15,113 bases of DNA from Paracoccaceae bacterium (GCA_021648225.1 JAKITE010000063.1:1-15113); one strand, 5' to 3'; shown: positions 1 to 7,867, counted from the first letter of the stretch. Notes: generated by a model not told the origin, from the sequence alone. Program-made: numbers and translations.

Positions 1-131
1 GCGTGGTAAATATCGGTGATCTGGCCCAACATGCGGTTACGTTCCAGCACCTCGGGGCCGAAATAATCGCGAAAACCGCGCGGCGCGGCGGCGCGGGGCC
101 TTTTTACCTTGGGTTTTTTGTTTTTTGCCAT
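1..131 (-). CDS. hisS: Histidyl-tRNA synthetase, N-terminal 43 residues (truncated by window edge)
   Basis: This reading frame starts at an ATG (131-129, minus strand) and runs off the left edge. It charges tRNA-His with histidine in the cytoplasm. The visible 43 residues open with a Lys/Arg-rich tail (MAKNKKPKVKRPRAAAP), followed by RGFRDYFGPEVLERNRML. That matches the start of class II HisRS proteins of Rhodobacterales, where the PRGFRDY segment begins the catalytic core. An AGG lies only 3 bases upstream of the ATG, so the ribosome binding site is not clear. The gene is divergent from the Hint-domain gene, with about 160-170 bp between them. The call rests on a short segment, but the RGFRDYF motif and basic tail are distinctive. 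Confidence 0.85.
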   Translation of the reverse strand, partial: MAKNKKPKVKRPRAAAPRGFRDYFGPEVLERNRMLGQITDIYH

Positions 132-252
132 GGGCCTGCCCGTGAATATACGCTTTTCCGCGTTCTAACCCAACCACCCAAAACCCGCAAGTTTCAACCG
201 CATATCGGCACTTATTAACGGCCCAAGCTGGCGTTAGTAAAATTTTAGGAAA

Positions 253-279
253 TTTGATGTTAACTGCACATTAATCAAA
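253..279. promoter_or_regulatory. Possible operator: TTTGAT/ATCAAA inverted repeat upstream of the Hint gene
   Basis: TTTGAT (253-258) and ATCAAA (274-279) form 6-bp inverted arms separated by 15 bp, within the AT-rich hisS/Hint-gene intergenic region (132-302). The inner flanks GTTAA and TTAA partly extend the symmetry. It could be a regulator site or chance in AT-rich DNA. No convincing -35/-10 pair was identified for either gene. Confidence 0.2.
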
Positions 280-302
280 ATCTGCTGAGTATGGAGCCTG
301 AA

Positions 303-1274
303 GTGCCAAGTTTTTATGTGTATTCTGCTGCAGATGTTGGCTTGCCAGATACGTTTGCCAACTGGTTTGCCAGCCCGAGCAGCACGGTTTCACCTTCGGT
401 TTCTGCGGATATTCTGCAAATGTCCGATGATGACAGCCTGCTGGAAAACGAAGGCACCGGTTCGGATCAGGTTTTAACCGCTAATCTGTATATTGACGGG
501 GCGCTGATCGGGTCTGTTGGTGATGTGATTATCAACCTTGGGCAATCGGCAATTTCCAATGCCACGACCGGAGATAGCGGATTTCTGGTTGTCATTCAGG
601 TGAATGGTGTCGCGGTTGGCTATGCCTCAACGATTGAATTGAACGCCGGTGACAGTATTTCCATGGCCGCCTGGGCTGGCACAAATGATGAAATTGATTA
701 TGACCTGCTGGAACCGGTTTGTTTTACCCGTGGCACATTCATTTCCACCTTGGCAGGTGATATTGCAGTGGAAAATCTTTGTGTCGGCGACAGGGTCTGG
801 ACCAAAGACGCAGGGTTTCAGCCCGTTCAATGGATTGGCAGGCAGAGCTTTGATGGTAGCGGTCGATTTGCGCCGGTCCTGTTTAGAAAAGACGCTTTGG
901 GGAATGAATCGGACCTGCTGGTTTCGCCGATGCACCGCATGTTGATCACCGGCTGGCGGGCGGAAATCTTGTTTGGGCAACCGGAAATTCTGGCCCATGC
1001 CGCTGATCTGGTGAATGACCTGAGCATTTTACGCGCGCCCCGACCCCGGGTCGAATATTTTCATCTGATGTTTGACAGCCATCAAATTCTTTGCTCCCAC
1101 GGTTGCCTGAGCGAAAGCTTTGATCCGTTCCAGACCGATTTACAGGGGTTTGATCATAAAACCCGTTCTGAATTGCTGATGATATTCCCTGAATTATCCG
1201 GTGGGCACGCGGGTTGGCCCAACACACGGCCCACCCTTTCGGGCGCGGAATCAAGGCTTTTACAAACACTGTAA
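303..1274 (+). CDS. Hint-domain (Hedgehog/intein-type) protein
   Basis: This protein of about 323 residues has a non-conserved N-terminal region and a C-terminal Hint domain of the Hint_2 type common in Rhodobacterales. I chose GTG 303 because GGAG (293-296) precedes it by 6 bases. An in-frame ATG at 291 adds four residues (MEPE) but has only a weak upstream site. In GTG numbering, the acidic Ser/Gly-rich N-terminal part spans about 1-139. The Hint domain begins at Cys140 (VCFTRGTFISTLAGDIAVE), followed by LCVGDRVWTKDAG, VSPMHRMLITG (His211) and HLMFDSHQILCSHG. Hint domains of this kind can cleave themselves at the first Cys; whether this one does is inference. No RTX repeats or obvious Sec signal peptide are seen. 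Substrate and role are unknown. Confidence 0.8.
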   Translation: MPSFYVYSAADVGLPDTFANWFASPSSTVSPSVSADILQMSDDDSLLENEGTGSDQVLTANLYIDGALIGSVGDVIINLGQSAISNATTGDSGFLVVIQVNGVAVGYASTIELNAGDSISMAAWAGTNDEIDYDLLEPVCFTRGTFISTLAGDIAVENLCVGDRVWTKDAGFQPVQWIGRQSFDGSGRFAPVLFRKDALGNESDLLVSPMHRMLITGWRAEILFGQPEILAHAADLVNDLSILRAPRPRVEYFHLMFDSHQILCSHGCLSESFDPFQTDLQGFDHKTRSELLMIFPELSGGHAGWPNTRPTLSGAESRLLQTL

Positions 1275-1292
1275 TGCATATTAAACAAGGGC

Positions 1293-1925
1293 ATGGCCAT
1301 TCCTGTTCTATATTCCTTTCGCCGCTGCCCTTATGCAATGCGGGCGCGTTTAGCCCTGCAAAGTGCTGGCATTACCGTGGAGCTGCGCGAGATTTTGCTG
1401 CGCGATAAACCTGCTGAAATGATCGAACTTTCGCCAAAATCCACGGTTCCCGTGCTGGTTTCAAATGGCAAGATTCTTGAGGAAAGCCGCGATATTATGG
1501 ATTGGGCCTTGGCGCAGAATGACCCCGAAGGCTGGCTGAATGGCTATGACCCCGATTTGGTTATTGAATGCGAAACCAAATTCAAGGACGCGCTGGACAA
1601 ATATAAATATGCATCGCGATTTGCGGATGTAAACCCGCAGGATCAACGCGAAATCGCTGCGGAATATTTGCAAAAACTAGATAAGATTCTGAACAACCAG
1701 CCCTGTTTATCAGGGGTCTATTTTGGCTATAATGATGCGGCAATCCTTACCTTCATCCGCCAATTTGCCAATGTGGATCGCGGCTGGTTTGAGGCACAAA
1801 ACTGGCCGAAATTGGCCAAATGGCTGGATAACTTTCTGCAATCCGAAAGGTTTTCTTCCATCATGCAGAAATATCCGGTATGGCAAGCCGGAAGTGTCCC
1901 AATTTATTTTCCGGAGCAGCAATGA
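1293..1925 (+). CDS. Glutathione S-transferase family protein with CPYA motif
   Basis: This 210-residue protein has a thioredoxin-fold N-terminal domain (about 1-75) and an all-helical C-terminal domain (about 85-200), as in cytosolic glutathione S-transferases. Landmarks are CPYA at 12-15 in SFRRCPYAMRARLAL, the cis-proline loop STVPVL (Pro53) and the glutathione-contacting EES at 63-65. The single active-site Cys resembles monothiol Grx2, Omega and Beta-like members rather than Ser/Tyr enzymes, so thiol transfer or deglutathionylation is more likely than conjugation; this is inference. The start is 18 bp after the Hint gene stop. The only purine run, AAGGG (1287-1291), lies 1 base before the ATG, which is unusually close. 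Its stop overlaps the slyX start (ATGA), indicating translational coupling. Substrate unknown. Confidence 0.85.
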   Translation: MAIPVLYSFRRCPYAMRARLALQSAGITVELREILLRDKPAEMIELSPKSTVPVLVSNGKILEESRDIMDWALAQNDPEGWLNGYDPDLVIECETKFKDALDKYKYASRFADVNPQDQREIAAEYLQKLDKILNNQPCLSGVYFGYNDAAILTFIRQFANVDRGWFEAQNWPKLAKWLDNFLQSERFSSIMQKYPVWQAGSVPIYFPEQQ

Positions 1926-2131
1926 GCATTGATCGCATGGACAGACTGGAAGAACAGCTGGCCCATCAATCGGCCTTGATGGACGAGCTAAATAACGTTG
2001 TCACCACCCAGGCCAGCCAGATTGATATTTTGCAACGCCGCATTACATTACTGATGAAACGCGCCGCTGAACAGGAATCCGACAGTATTTCAGGCGTGCC
2101 CGTGCAAGACCAAAAACCGCCACATTGGTGA
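1922..2131 (+). CDS. slyX: SlyX family protein
   Basis: This 69-residue protein begins at the ATG (1922) that overlaps the GST stop by 4 bp (ATGA). It matches SlyX in size and pattern. A heptad-rich coiled coil fills about residues 3-48 (RMDRLEEQLAHQSALMDELN, then a second helix ending QRRITLLMK), and the chain ends with the family-typical Pro-Pro-His-aromatic tail (KPPHW). SlyX is widespread in proteobacteria and named after its position beside slyD in E. coli; its biochemical role is undefined. It lies in an apparent operon between the GST and a hydrolase, but this arrangement gives no firm functional clue. An upstream in-frame ATG at 1880 is a frame extension into the GST gene and was not used. 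Confidence 0.88.
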   Translation: MSIDRMDRLEEQLAHQSALMDELNNVVTTQASQIDILQRRITLLMKRAAEQESDSISGVPVQDQKPPHW

Positions 2132-2173
2132 ATTAAATCAAACCGAACCCCTAGCTGGACGACATTTATCACA

Positions 2174-2776
2174 ATGCAAAAAGTCATTCTTTTACACGGT
2201 CTTGGCCGCTCTAAAAACTCCATGCGCATTCTGGCATGGCGGTTGGAACGTGCGGGGTTTGACCCGATATTAATTGATTACCCGTCCACAGATGCAACCA
2301 TCGAACAACTGGTTGATCTGATCACGCCGATGATCCCTAAGGGCGATGACAAACTGGCTTTTGTTGGCCACTCCTTGGGGGGCATTCTGGCCAAACGGCT
2401 GGCAAAGCGCCTGCCGGAATCGCGGCGTGGCCGGATTGTGCAGCTTGGCGCGCCCAATTTTGGCAGTGAAATCGCCGAGCGCGCCAACACATTTGGCGAA
2501 CCGTTAGGCCCCGCATTGGCAGAGCTGGAACCAAATGAAGGCGATGACGATAGCGGCCTTGATATTGGCGCAATCGCCGGCACCGCCGCCTTGCCAGCCT
2601 ATGGTTTAATCACCGGCATTCCCGGCGAAAACGATGGCAAAGTCAGCGTAGACAGCGCCTGGGGCCATGCGCCGATTAAAAAACGTGTGGCCTTTCCTGT
2701 CACCCACAGCCTGATGACCTATGAAAAACGGGTGCTGAATGCTACCATCGATTTTCTGAAACATGGCGAATTCTAA
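2174..2776 (+). CDS. Alpha/beta hydrolase (small lipase/esterase-like)
   Basis: This 200-residue protein has the alpha/beta hydrolase core. HG at 8-9 (ILLHGLGRS) is the oxyanion-hole region. The nucleophile elbow is GHSLGG with Ser67. A candidate acid lies in ENDGKVSVD (Asp154 or Asp160), and His178 (PVTHSLM) fits as the catalytic base. The pattern resembles PGAP1/EstA-type lipases and family members acting on acyl esters, but the substrate cannot be read from sequence. No signal peptide is visible, so a cytoplasmic location is likely. It follows slyX by 42 bp with no good Shine-Dalgarno sequence before ATG 2174, so it may be co-transcribed or have its own start site. Its stop is only 3 bp from the stop of the convergent aldehyde dehydrogenase gene. 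Confidence 0.82.
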   Translation: MQKVILLHGLGRSKNSMRILAWRLERAGFDPILIDYPSTDATIEQLVDLITPMIPKGDDKLAFVGHSLGGILAKRLAKRLPESRRGRIVQLGAPNFGSEIAERANTFGEPLGPALAELEPNEGDDDSGLDIGAIAGTAALPAYGLITGIPGENDGKVSVDSAWGHAPIKKRVAFPVTHSLMTYEKRVLNATIDFLKHGEF

Positions 2777-2779
2777 GGG

Positions 2780-5143
2780 CTATTCACCATAAGGGATCCA
2801 GATATTTTTCACCTCGGTGGCACGGCGCAGGAATAATTCTCCCTCGCCGGAAACGGGATCTTGCCAGTTGATCGCGTTCCCGTAATCAACAAATGTGCGT
2901 TTTAGATTGCCAATCGAATCCCGTTCAACTTGCGCCGACAATTCAGCCGACCCAAACGCCCAGACCGCATCAACATCATTATGTTGCGCCAGTGTTTTGG
3001 CCAGTTCAGCCGTGTCTCCGGTAACGATATTCAACACCCCTGCGGGCACATCCGAGGTTTCCAGCACCGAATAAAAATCCGTGGCCGACATCGGATGCGC
3101 GGCACTTGGCACCGCCACCACGCGGTTGCCCATGGCCAAAAGCGGCGCAATGGTGCTGATAAACCCGAGCAGCGGCGCCTCGTCAGGGCAAAGCACCCCG
3201 ACAACCCCCAACGCTTCGGGCATGGCCAGCGCCACGCCGCGCATGGGGGGCATATGAATGCGGCCCTCGTATTTATCGGCCCATGACGCATAGGTAAACA
3301 GACGCGAGATCGACATTTCAACCTCGGATTTAGCCACTTTGATGGAATCTCCGGTCATGTCGCCAATGCGCGCCGCAAATTCATCTGCCCGTGCCGACAG
3401 GTTTTCACCCAGATAAAACAGGATTTGCGCGCGGTTAAAGGCGGTTTTGGAACCCCATGCTTTGGCCCCGCGCGCGGCCTCTACTGCGTTACGGATGTCT
3501 TTACGATTGCCAATTCCGACCTCGCCAAGGCTGGTGCCTTTGGGGGTTAGAACGCTGTGCGAATAATTGCCGTCAGGGCGCGATTGTTTGCCGCCGATAA
3601 ACAGTTTTGCGGTGCGATCCACCGATTGCAGTTGAAACCCACCGGCTTTGACTGCGGGTTTTACGACGCGCGGTTTTGCATCTGCCCATGCTTTTGGTTT
3701 CAGATAATCATAACAACCCTCAATGCCGCCTTCGCGGCCAAAGCCGCTTTCTTTGCGGCCGCCAAATCCGACCGCAGCATCCAGTTGATTGGTGCAATTG
3801 ATCCAGACAACGCCCGCCTCTACCTGCGCCGCGATTTCCAGCGACAGGTTGACAGATTCGCTCCAGATACTGGCCGAAAGCCCGTATCGGGAATGGTTGG
3901 CCAGTTGCACAGCCTCACTCGGGGTTCGGAAGGTCATGGATACCACCACCGGCCCGAAAATTTCATCACAAGCCACGGTTGCGGTTGGCTGCACATCGGT
4001 TAGCAAGCTGGGCAGGAAAAAGCTGCCGGAATTCGGCATTGGAATATCGGGCTGGAACAGGGTCGCGCCCGATGCCACGCCCTCGGCCACCATATCCGAA
4101 ACACGTTTTAATTGCTCAGGTGACACAATCGCAGCCATATCAATGGTTTTATCCAGCGGTTTTCCCACCCGCAGCTTACCCATACGGGTTTTCAGCCGGT
4201 CGTGAAAATCATCGGCAATGCCTTCCTGCACCAGAATCCGAGACCCCGCGCAGCACACCTGCCCCTGATTAAACCAGATCGCATCGACCACGCCCTCGAC
4301 CGCTGCATCAATATCCGCATCGTCAAACACAATAAACGGCGATTTGCCGCCCAGCTCCAACGTCAAGGATTTGCCACTGCCAGCGGTGGTTTTACGAATT
4401 GATTTGCCCACGGCGGTAGAACCGGTAAAGGCAATTTTATCCACATCCGCATCCACCAGCATCGCGCCGGTTTTGCCATCGCCTGTCACCACATTCAGCA
4501 CACCGGCAGGCAGGCCCGCCGCCTGTGCCAGCTCGGCAAACAAAAGCGCGGTCAAAGATGTATATTCAGCCGGTTTCAGCACCACAGTATTGCCCAGCGC
4601 CAAGGCCGGCGCAATTTTCCATGACAGCATCAGAAACGGGAAATTCCACGGGATAATCTGGCCAACAACCCCCACGGGTTTATGGTCTGCAAATTGGCTT
4701 TCCGAAAGCTGCGCCCAACCTGCATGATGGTAAAAATGCCGTGCCGCCAGCGGAATATCAATATCGCGCGCCTCGCGGATCGGTTTGCCATTATCCAAGG
4801 CCTCAACCACCGCAATCAGCCGCGCGTTGCGCTGAATAATCCGCGCCAAAGCATATAATTTCAACGCCCGTTGATGGCCGGATAACGCCGCCCAGGCCGG
4901 TTGCGCCTTGCGCGCGGCTTTTACCGCTGTGTCAACATCCGCCTGTTTACCTTGGCTGATGCGCGCCAGCAAATCACCGGTGGCAGGTTCATGTGATTCA
5001 AAACCTTTGGCAGGCTTGGTAAACGCGCCGTTAATATAATGCCCGAAACCACCCTTATTGGCCTTTAGCCAATCGCGGGCGGCTGCGTCATCTTCGGTTG
5101 AGGGACCATAATTCATAGTTTCAAAATAGCTCGCTATACTCAC
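2780..5143 (-). CDS. Two-domain aldehyde dehydrogenase (ALDH16 type)
   Basis: This 787-residue NAD(P)-dependent aldehyde dehydrogenase carries a second ALDH-like domain. The N-terminal domain (about 30-490) is complete: PWNFP with Asn167, LELGG with Glu263, GQVCCAG with catalytic Cys297, EIFGPV at 394-399 and GFGGRKESGFGRE. The C-terminal domain (about 510-787) keeps a Rossmann-like half (GVVGVLCPDEAPLL, GVLNIVTGD) but lacks PWN, LELGG and any catalytic Cys region. This intact-plus-pseudoenzyme layout at about 780 residues is the ALDH16 architecture known from Loktanella and, with a dead first domain, vertebrates. It starts at GTG 5143, 3 bp after the deoC stop; ATG 5116 is an alternative. 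With deoC next to it, acetaldehyde from deoxyribose 5-phosphate is a plausible substrate, by inference. Confidence 0.9.
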   Translation of the reverse strand: MSIASYFETMNYGPSTEDDAAARDWLKANKGGFGHYINGAFTKPAKGFESHEPATGDLLARISQGKQADVDTAVKAARKAQPAWAALSGHQRALKLYALARIIQRNARLIAVVEALDNGKPIREARDIDIPLAARHFYHHAGWAQLSESQFADHKPVGVVGQIIPWNFPFLMLSWKIAPALALGNTVVLKPAEYTSLTALLFAELAQAAGLPAGVLNVVTGDGKTGAMLVDADVDKIAFTGSTAVGKSIRKTTAGSGKSLTLELGGKSPFIVFDDADIDAAVEGVVDAIWFNQGQVCCAGSRILVQEGIADDFHDRLKTRMGKLRVGKPLDKTIDMAAIVSPEQLKRVSDMVAEGVASGATLFQPDIPMPNSGSFFLPSLLTDVQPTATVACDEIFGPVVVSMTFRTPSEAVQLANHSRYGLSASIWSESVNLSLEIAAQVEAGVVWINCTNQLDAAVGFGGRKESGFGREGGIEGCYDYLKPKAWADAKPRVVKPAVKAGGFQLQSVDRTAKLFIGGKQSRPDGNYSHSVLTPKGTSLGEVGIGNRKDIRNAVEAARGAKAWGSKTAFNRAQILFYLGENLSARADEFAARIGDMTGDSIKVAKSEVEMSISRLFTYASWADKYEGRIHMPPMRGVALAMPEALGVVGVLCPDEAPLLGFISTIAPLLAMGNRVVAVPSAAHPMSATDFYSVLETSDVPAGVLNIVTGDTAELAKTLAQHNDVDAVWAFGSAELSAQVERDSIGNLKRTFVDYGNAINWQDPVSGEGELFLRRATEVKNIWIPYGE

Positions 5144-5146
5144 GGT

Positions 5147-6142
5147 TTATCCAATCGGGTGACGACGCAGCGCTGAATAGGCCCCGTCTATGTTATGTTC
5201 TAATTGCCGCTCGATATCCGCCAACAGGCTGGACGCCCCGATACGGAAAAGATTGGGCCGCAGCCATTCATCGCCCAGCTCTTCTTTCATAAGGCTTTGA
5301 TATATCAGAATATCCTTGGCCTTTGAAATGCCGCCCGCAGGTTTATAGCCAACCTTATAGCCGGTCATTTTCTGGTAATCCCGAATGGTGCGGATCATGG
5401 TCAGGGTGACCGGCAAGGTGGCATTCACCGGCTCTTTACCTGTCGAGGTTTTGATAAAATCCGCCCCCGCCATCATGCAGACAAGGCTGGCTTTGGCGAC
5501 GTTCCGTAATGTCATCAATTCGCCAGTGGCCAGAATGGTTTTCATATGGGCAGGCCCGCAAGCGGCGCGAAATTCCTGAATTTCAGCATAAAGCGCTTGC
5601 CAGTTGCCGGTAAGCGCGTGTTCGCGGGTGATAACAATATCAATTTCAGACGCACCAGCCGCAACGCTGGCTTTGATTTCTTCCAGCTTTTGCGCATGCG
5701 GGTTCAGCCCCGCCGGAAAACCGGTTGAAACCGCCGCCACCGGAATTCCGCTGCCCTGCAAAGCCTCGACCGCCGTGGAAACAAACCGGTGATAAACACA
5801 GATCGCGCCGGTTTTAATGCGGTAATCAGCCATGCCCATCGCCGCCAGAATATCAGCCCGAACCGGCTGCATGGCCTTGGCACATAACCGTTTGACGCGG
5901 CCAGCCGTATCGTCGCCGCTTAGCGTGGTCAGATCAATACAGGTGACCGCGTTCAACAACCAAGCCGCCTGCGCGTCTTTTTTGACCGCACGCCGCCCGG
6001 GCAATGCCGCAACCCGCCGTTCACTGGCGGATTTATTAACCCGAACCGCATCCACAACCGCCATATCCAGCGCCATGCCGGGGTTACGTTTTACCACGCC
6101 CATCGCAATGGTCTTGCCACCTGAAATTGCTGTATCAGCCAT
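5147..6142 (-). CDS. deoC: Deoxyribose-phosphate aldolase
   Basis: This 331-residue class I aldolase cleaves 2-deoxy-D-ribose 5-phosphate to glyceraldehyde 3-phosphate and acetaldehyde in deoxynucleoside catabolism. The Schiff-base lysine is Lys231 in GADFIKTSTGKE. The second essential lysine is Lys267 in VGYKPAGGIS, and the proton-relay Asp is Asp168 in SEIDIVIT. The length exceeds the roughly 220-260 residues of short bacterial DeoC and resembles the long DERA-like class also found in animals. I chose ATG 6142 because GGAG lies 7 bases upstream and the protein then begins MADTAISGGK; the open frame to 6262 has no support. It is first in a two-gene unit with the aldehyde dehydrogenase and divergent from a DeoR-family gene, which probably controls it. 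Confidence 0.93.
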   Translation of the reverse strand: MADTAISGGKTIAMGVVKRNPGMALDMAVVDAVRVNKSASERRVAALPGRRAVKKDAQAAWLLNAVTCIDLTTLSGDDTAGRVKRLCAKAMQPVRADILAAMGMADYRIKTGAICVYHRFVSTAVEALQGSGIPVAAVSTGFPAGLNPHAQKLEEIKASVAAGASEIDIVITREHALTGNWQALYAEIQEFRAACGPAHMKTILATGELMTLRNVAKASLVCMMAGADFIKTSTGKEPVNATLPVTLTMIRTIRDYQKMTGYKVGYKPAGGISKAKDILIYQSLMKEELGDEWLRPNLFRIGASSLLADIERQLEHNIDGAYSALRRHPIG

Positions 6143-6235
6143 ATGAATGCTCCAACCCCCCGTCGAATCGAGGTTCTTTTTAACAGGTTGCGCCATTTTT
6201 GTTGCAAAGTAAACATTTTTTGTTATTATCCCAAC
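6143..6235. promoter_or_regulatory. Divergent deoC/deoR promoter-operator region; leaderless deoR promoter
   Basis: This 93-bp gap separates the two start codons. For the plus-strand regulator, TTGCAA (6202-6207) and TATTAT (6224-6229) with a 16-bp spacer form a fair sigma-70-type promoter. Transcription would then start at or next to the ATG at 6236, giving a leaderless mRNA, consistent with no Shine-Dalgarno sequence there. Two near-identical direct repeats, CATTTTTGTT (6194-6203) and CATTTTTTGTT (6214-6224), are spaced 20 bp start to start, about two helical turns. They overlap the promoter and are candidate DeoR sites. On the other strand GGAG serves deoC. Promoter and operator calls are inference. 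Confidence 0.45.
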
Positions 6236-6952
6236 ATGAAAACTCCGGTGACCAGTAAACAATCCAGAATAACCAGACTGCGCCAGCTAATCGCGCAAAA
6301 CCGAACCCTGCATTTGCGGGCTGCGGCTGATTTGCTGAATGTTTCCGAAATGACCATCCGGCGGGATATTCGTGATAATCCGACCCTGTTTGATACTTTG
6401 GGTGGCCATATTATTGCCCGCGACCCCCCCGCCCCCTATGATCTGGGCCGCGCCGGTGATCTGCACAAAGCCAGCAAAAAGGCCGCCTGTTTGCATTGCC
6501 TGCCGCTGATAAATGCCGGCGATACAATTTTCATAGATTGCGGCACAACGCTGGTGCATTTGGTGGATATGTTGCCTGATGATCTGGCAGTTACGGTGAT
6601 TTGCTATGCCATGAATATTGCAGATCGAACCATGCGAAAGCCCAATGTCAAACTGGTGCTGGTTGGTGGCGAATACCACCCTAAAACCGGCTCTTTTGCG
6701 CTGCTGAAAGATGACAGAATATATGATAGTCTGGCCATCAACACTGCCTTTTTATCCGCAGCGGGGTTTGACAAAACCCTTGGTGCAACCTGCAGCTCCT
6801 TTCACGAAGCCAGCCAAAAACGCGCGGCAATGGCACGGGCGCAAAAAGCGGTATTGGTGATTGATGAAAGCAAATTTGAAAAAACCAGCGCAGCACATTT
6901 TGGCAAGGCATCCGGTTTTGACCTGATTCTGACCGAAACCGGCCGCCGCTAA
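6236..6952 (+). CDS. deoR: DeoR-family transcriptional repressor
   Basis: This 238-residue regulator has an N-terminal DeoR-type helix-turn-helix at about 11-46 (RITRLRQLIAQNRTLHLRAA, then LLNVSEMTIRRDI). A DeoRC sugar-phosphate sensor domain follows: DTIFIDCGTTLVHLV (96-110), KLVLVGGEYHPKTGSF, and VLVIDESKFEKTS near the C-terminus. The start is ATG 6236; the frame is open to 6143, but that extension would overlap the deoC control region. Being divergent from deoC, it is likely the repressor of the deoC-aldehyde dehydrogenase unit, probably sensing deoxyribose 5-phosphate as E. coli DeoR does. The symbol reflects family and context, not proven orthology. It probably autoregulates through the shared intergenic region. 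Its TAA overlaps the stop of the convergent LysR gene. Confidence 0.85.
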   Translation: MKTPVTSKQSRITRLRQLIAQNRTLHLRAAADLLNVSEMTIRRDIRDNPTLFDTLGGHIIARDPPAPYDLGRAGDLHKASKKAACLHCLPLINAGDTIFIDCGTTLVHLVDMLPDDLAVTVICYAMNIADRTMRKPNVKLVLVGGEYHPKTGSFALLKDDRIYDSLAINTAFLSAAGFDKTLGATCSSFHEASQKRAAMARAQKAVLVIDESKFEKTSAAHFGKASGFDLILTETGRR

Positions 6953-7860
6953 CCCTGCTCCGCCGCCCGGGCCTGAAACCACGGCACAATTTTTGCAGCC
7001 AGCGGATGGTTGCGGTGATGCACCAGATGGTATCCAGACTCTGTGCTAACCCGCAGTCCGGTCAATTCCGTCAACGCGCCCGATTTAAGCGGTTGTTCCG
7101 CCAGCTGTTGCCACGCCAGTGCCACGCCCTCACCATCCATCGCCGCCTGCAAGGTCATCGCGTAATTATCAAAATAATAAGTATCGTCGCGCGGCGTATA
7201 ATCTACCCCGTGCCAGCCCAGCCATTGCGGCCAAGACAGCCAGCTTTGCGGCTCCTCGCGCTCATGTATCAGTGGCATTTGAGCCAGCATCGCCGGCACA
7301 ACATTGTCAACGCTGCCAAAATGCTGGTTAGCAAATTCCGGCGCGCAAACCGGAAACAACTGCTCCCCAAACAGCTTAACCGCCTTTAATTCCGGCCAGT
7401 TGCCGCTGCCAAACCGCAAGGCAAAATCGACCTCGTTCAGATCAAAAACCGTGCAGGAATCCGCTGTCACCATACGCAATTCATATTCCGGCATCATTTT
7501 TTGCATCGCCGAGAATCGCGGCATCAACCACATATGCGCAAAGCCATAGGTGCAACCGATCGATACCGTATTGGAAGCGGGCCGCGACGCCACCCGATTG
7601 ACCGCTTGGCGAACATGGTCCAGCCCCAGCTTTACCGCCTCGAACAGTTCCAGGCCCGCATCCGTCAGTTCCACGCGATGTTTAAGGCGGTCAAACAGCT
7701 GCACCTCCAGCAGTGATTCCAGCGCGGCTATGTGACGGCTGACCGATGGCTGGGTTGTCCCCAACCGCTTTGCCGCGCCGGTAAAACTGCCTGCATCCAC
7801 TGCCATTTCAAAAACGCCAAGATGGTTAAGCGCCTTTATCATCCGCCAATCGAGATTCAT
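6949..7860 (-). CDS. LysR-family transcriptional regulator (GcvA-like)
   Basis: This 303-residue protein has a LysR winged helix-turn-helix at about 8-67 (LGVFEMAVDAGSFTGAAKRL, TTQPSVSRHIAALE, then the wing VELTDAGLELF). A periplasmic-binding-protein-like effector domain follows from about 95 (VSIGCTYGFAHMWLMPRF) to the end; the pattern resembles GcvA-type regulators. I chose ATG 7860 because GAGGG lies 5 bases upstream. A GTG at 7872 is in frame but leaves no such site. The gene is divergent from the corrinoid methyltransferase gene, with a 7-bp inverted repeat between them, the usual arrangement for a LysR protein controlling its neighbour. Effector unknown. Its TAG lies inside CTAA (6949-6952), shared with the stop of deoR on the other strand. 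Confidence 0.88.
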   Translation of the reverse strand: MNLDWRMIKALNHLGVFEMAVDAGSFTGAAKRLGTTQPSVSRHIAALESLLEVQLFDRLKHRVELTDAGLELFEAVKLGLDHVRQAVNRVASRPASNTVSIGCTYGFAHMWLMPRFSAMQKMMPEYELRMVTADSCTVFDLNEVDFALRFGSGNWPELKAVKLFGEQLFPVCAPEFANQHFGSVDNVVPAMLAQMPLIHEREEPQSWLSWPQWLGWHGVDYTPRDDTYYFDNYAMTLQAAMDGEGVALAWQQLAEQPLKSGALTELTGLRVSTESGYHLVHHRNHPLAAKIVPWFQARAAEQG

Positions 7861-7867
7861 CACAGCC

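Noticed and set aside
3..218. 71-residue plus-strand frame at the left edge
   Set aside because: It is antisense to the hisS N-terminus, and its sequence has no family resemblance.
2780..3600. Separate gene or recent gene fusion artefact for the second aldehyde dehydrogenase domain
   Set aside because: The frame is continuous and the layout and length match the established ALDH16 architecture.
6143..6262. N-terminal extensions of deoC (to 6262) and deoR (to 6143)
   Set aside because: They would overlap each other across the divergent control region and add residues not expected in either family; GGAG supports deoC at 6142.
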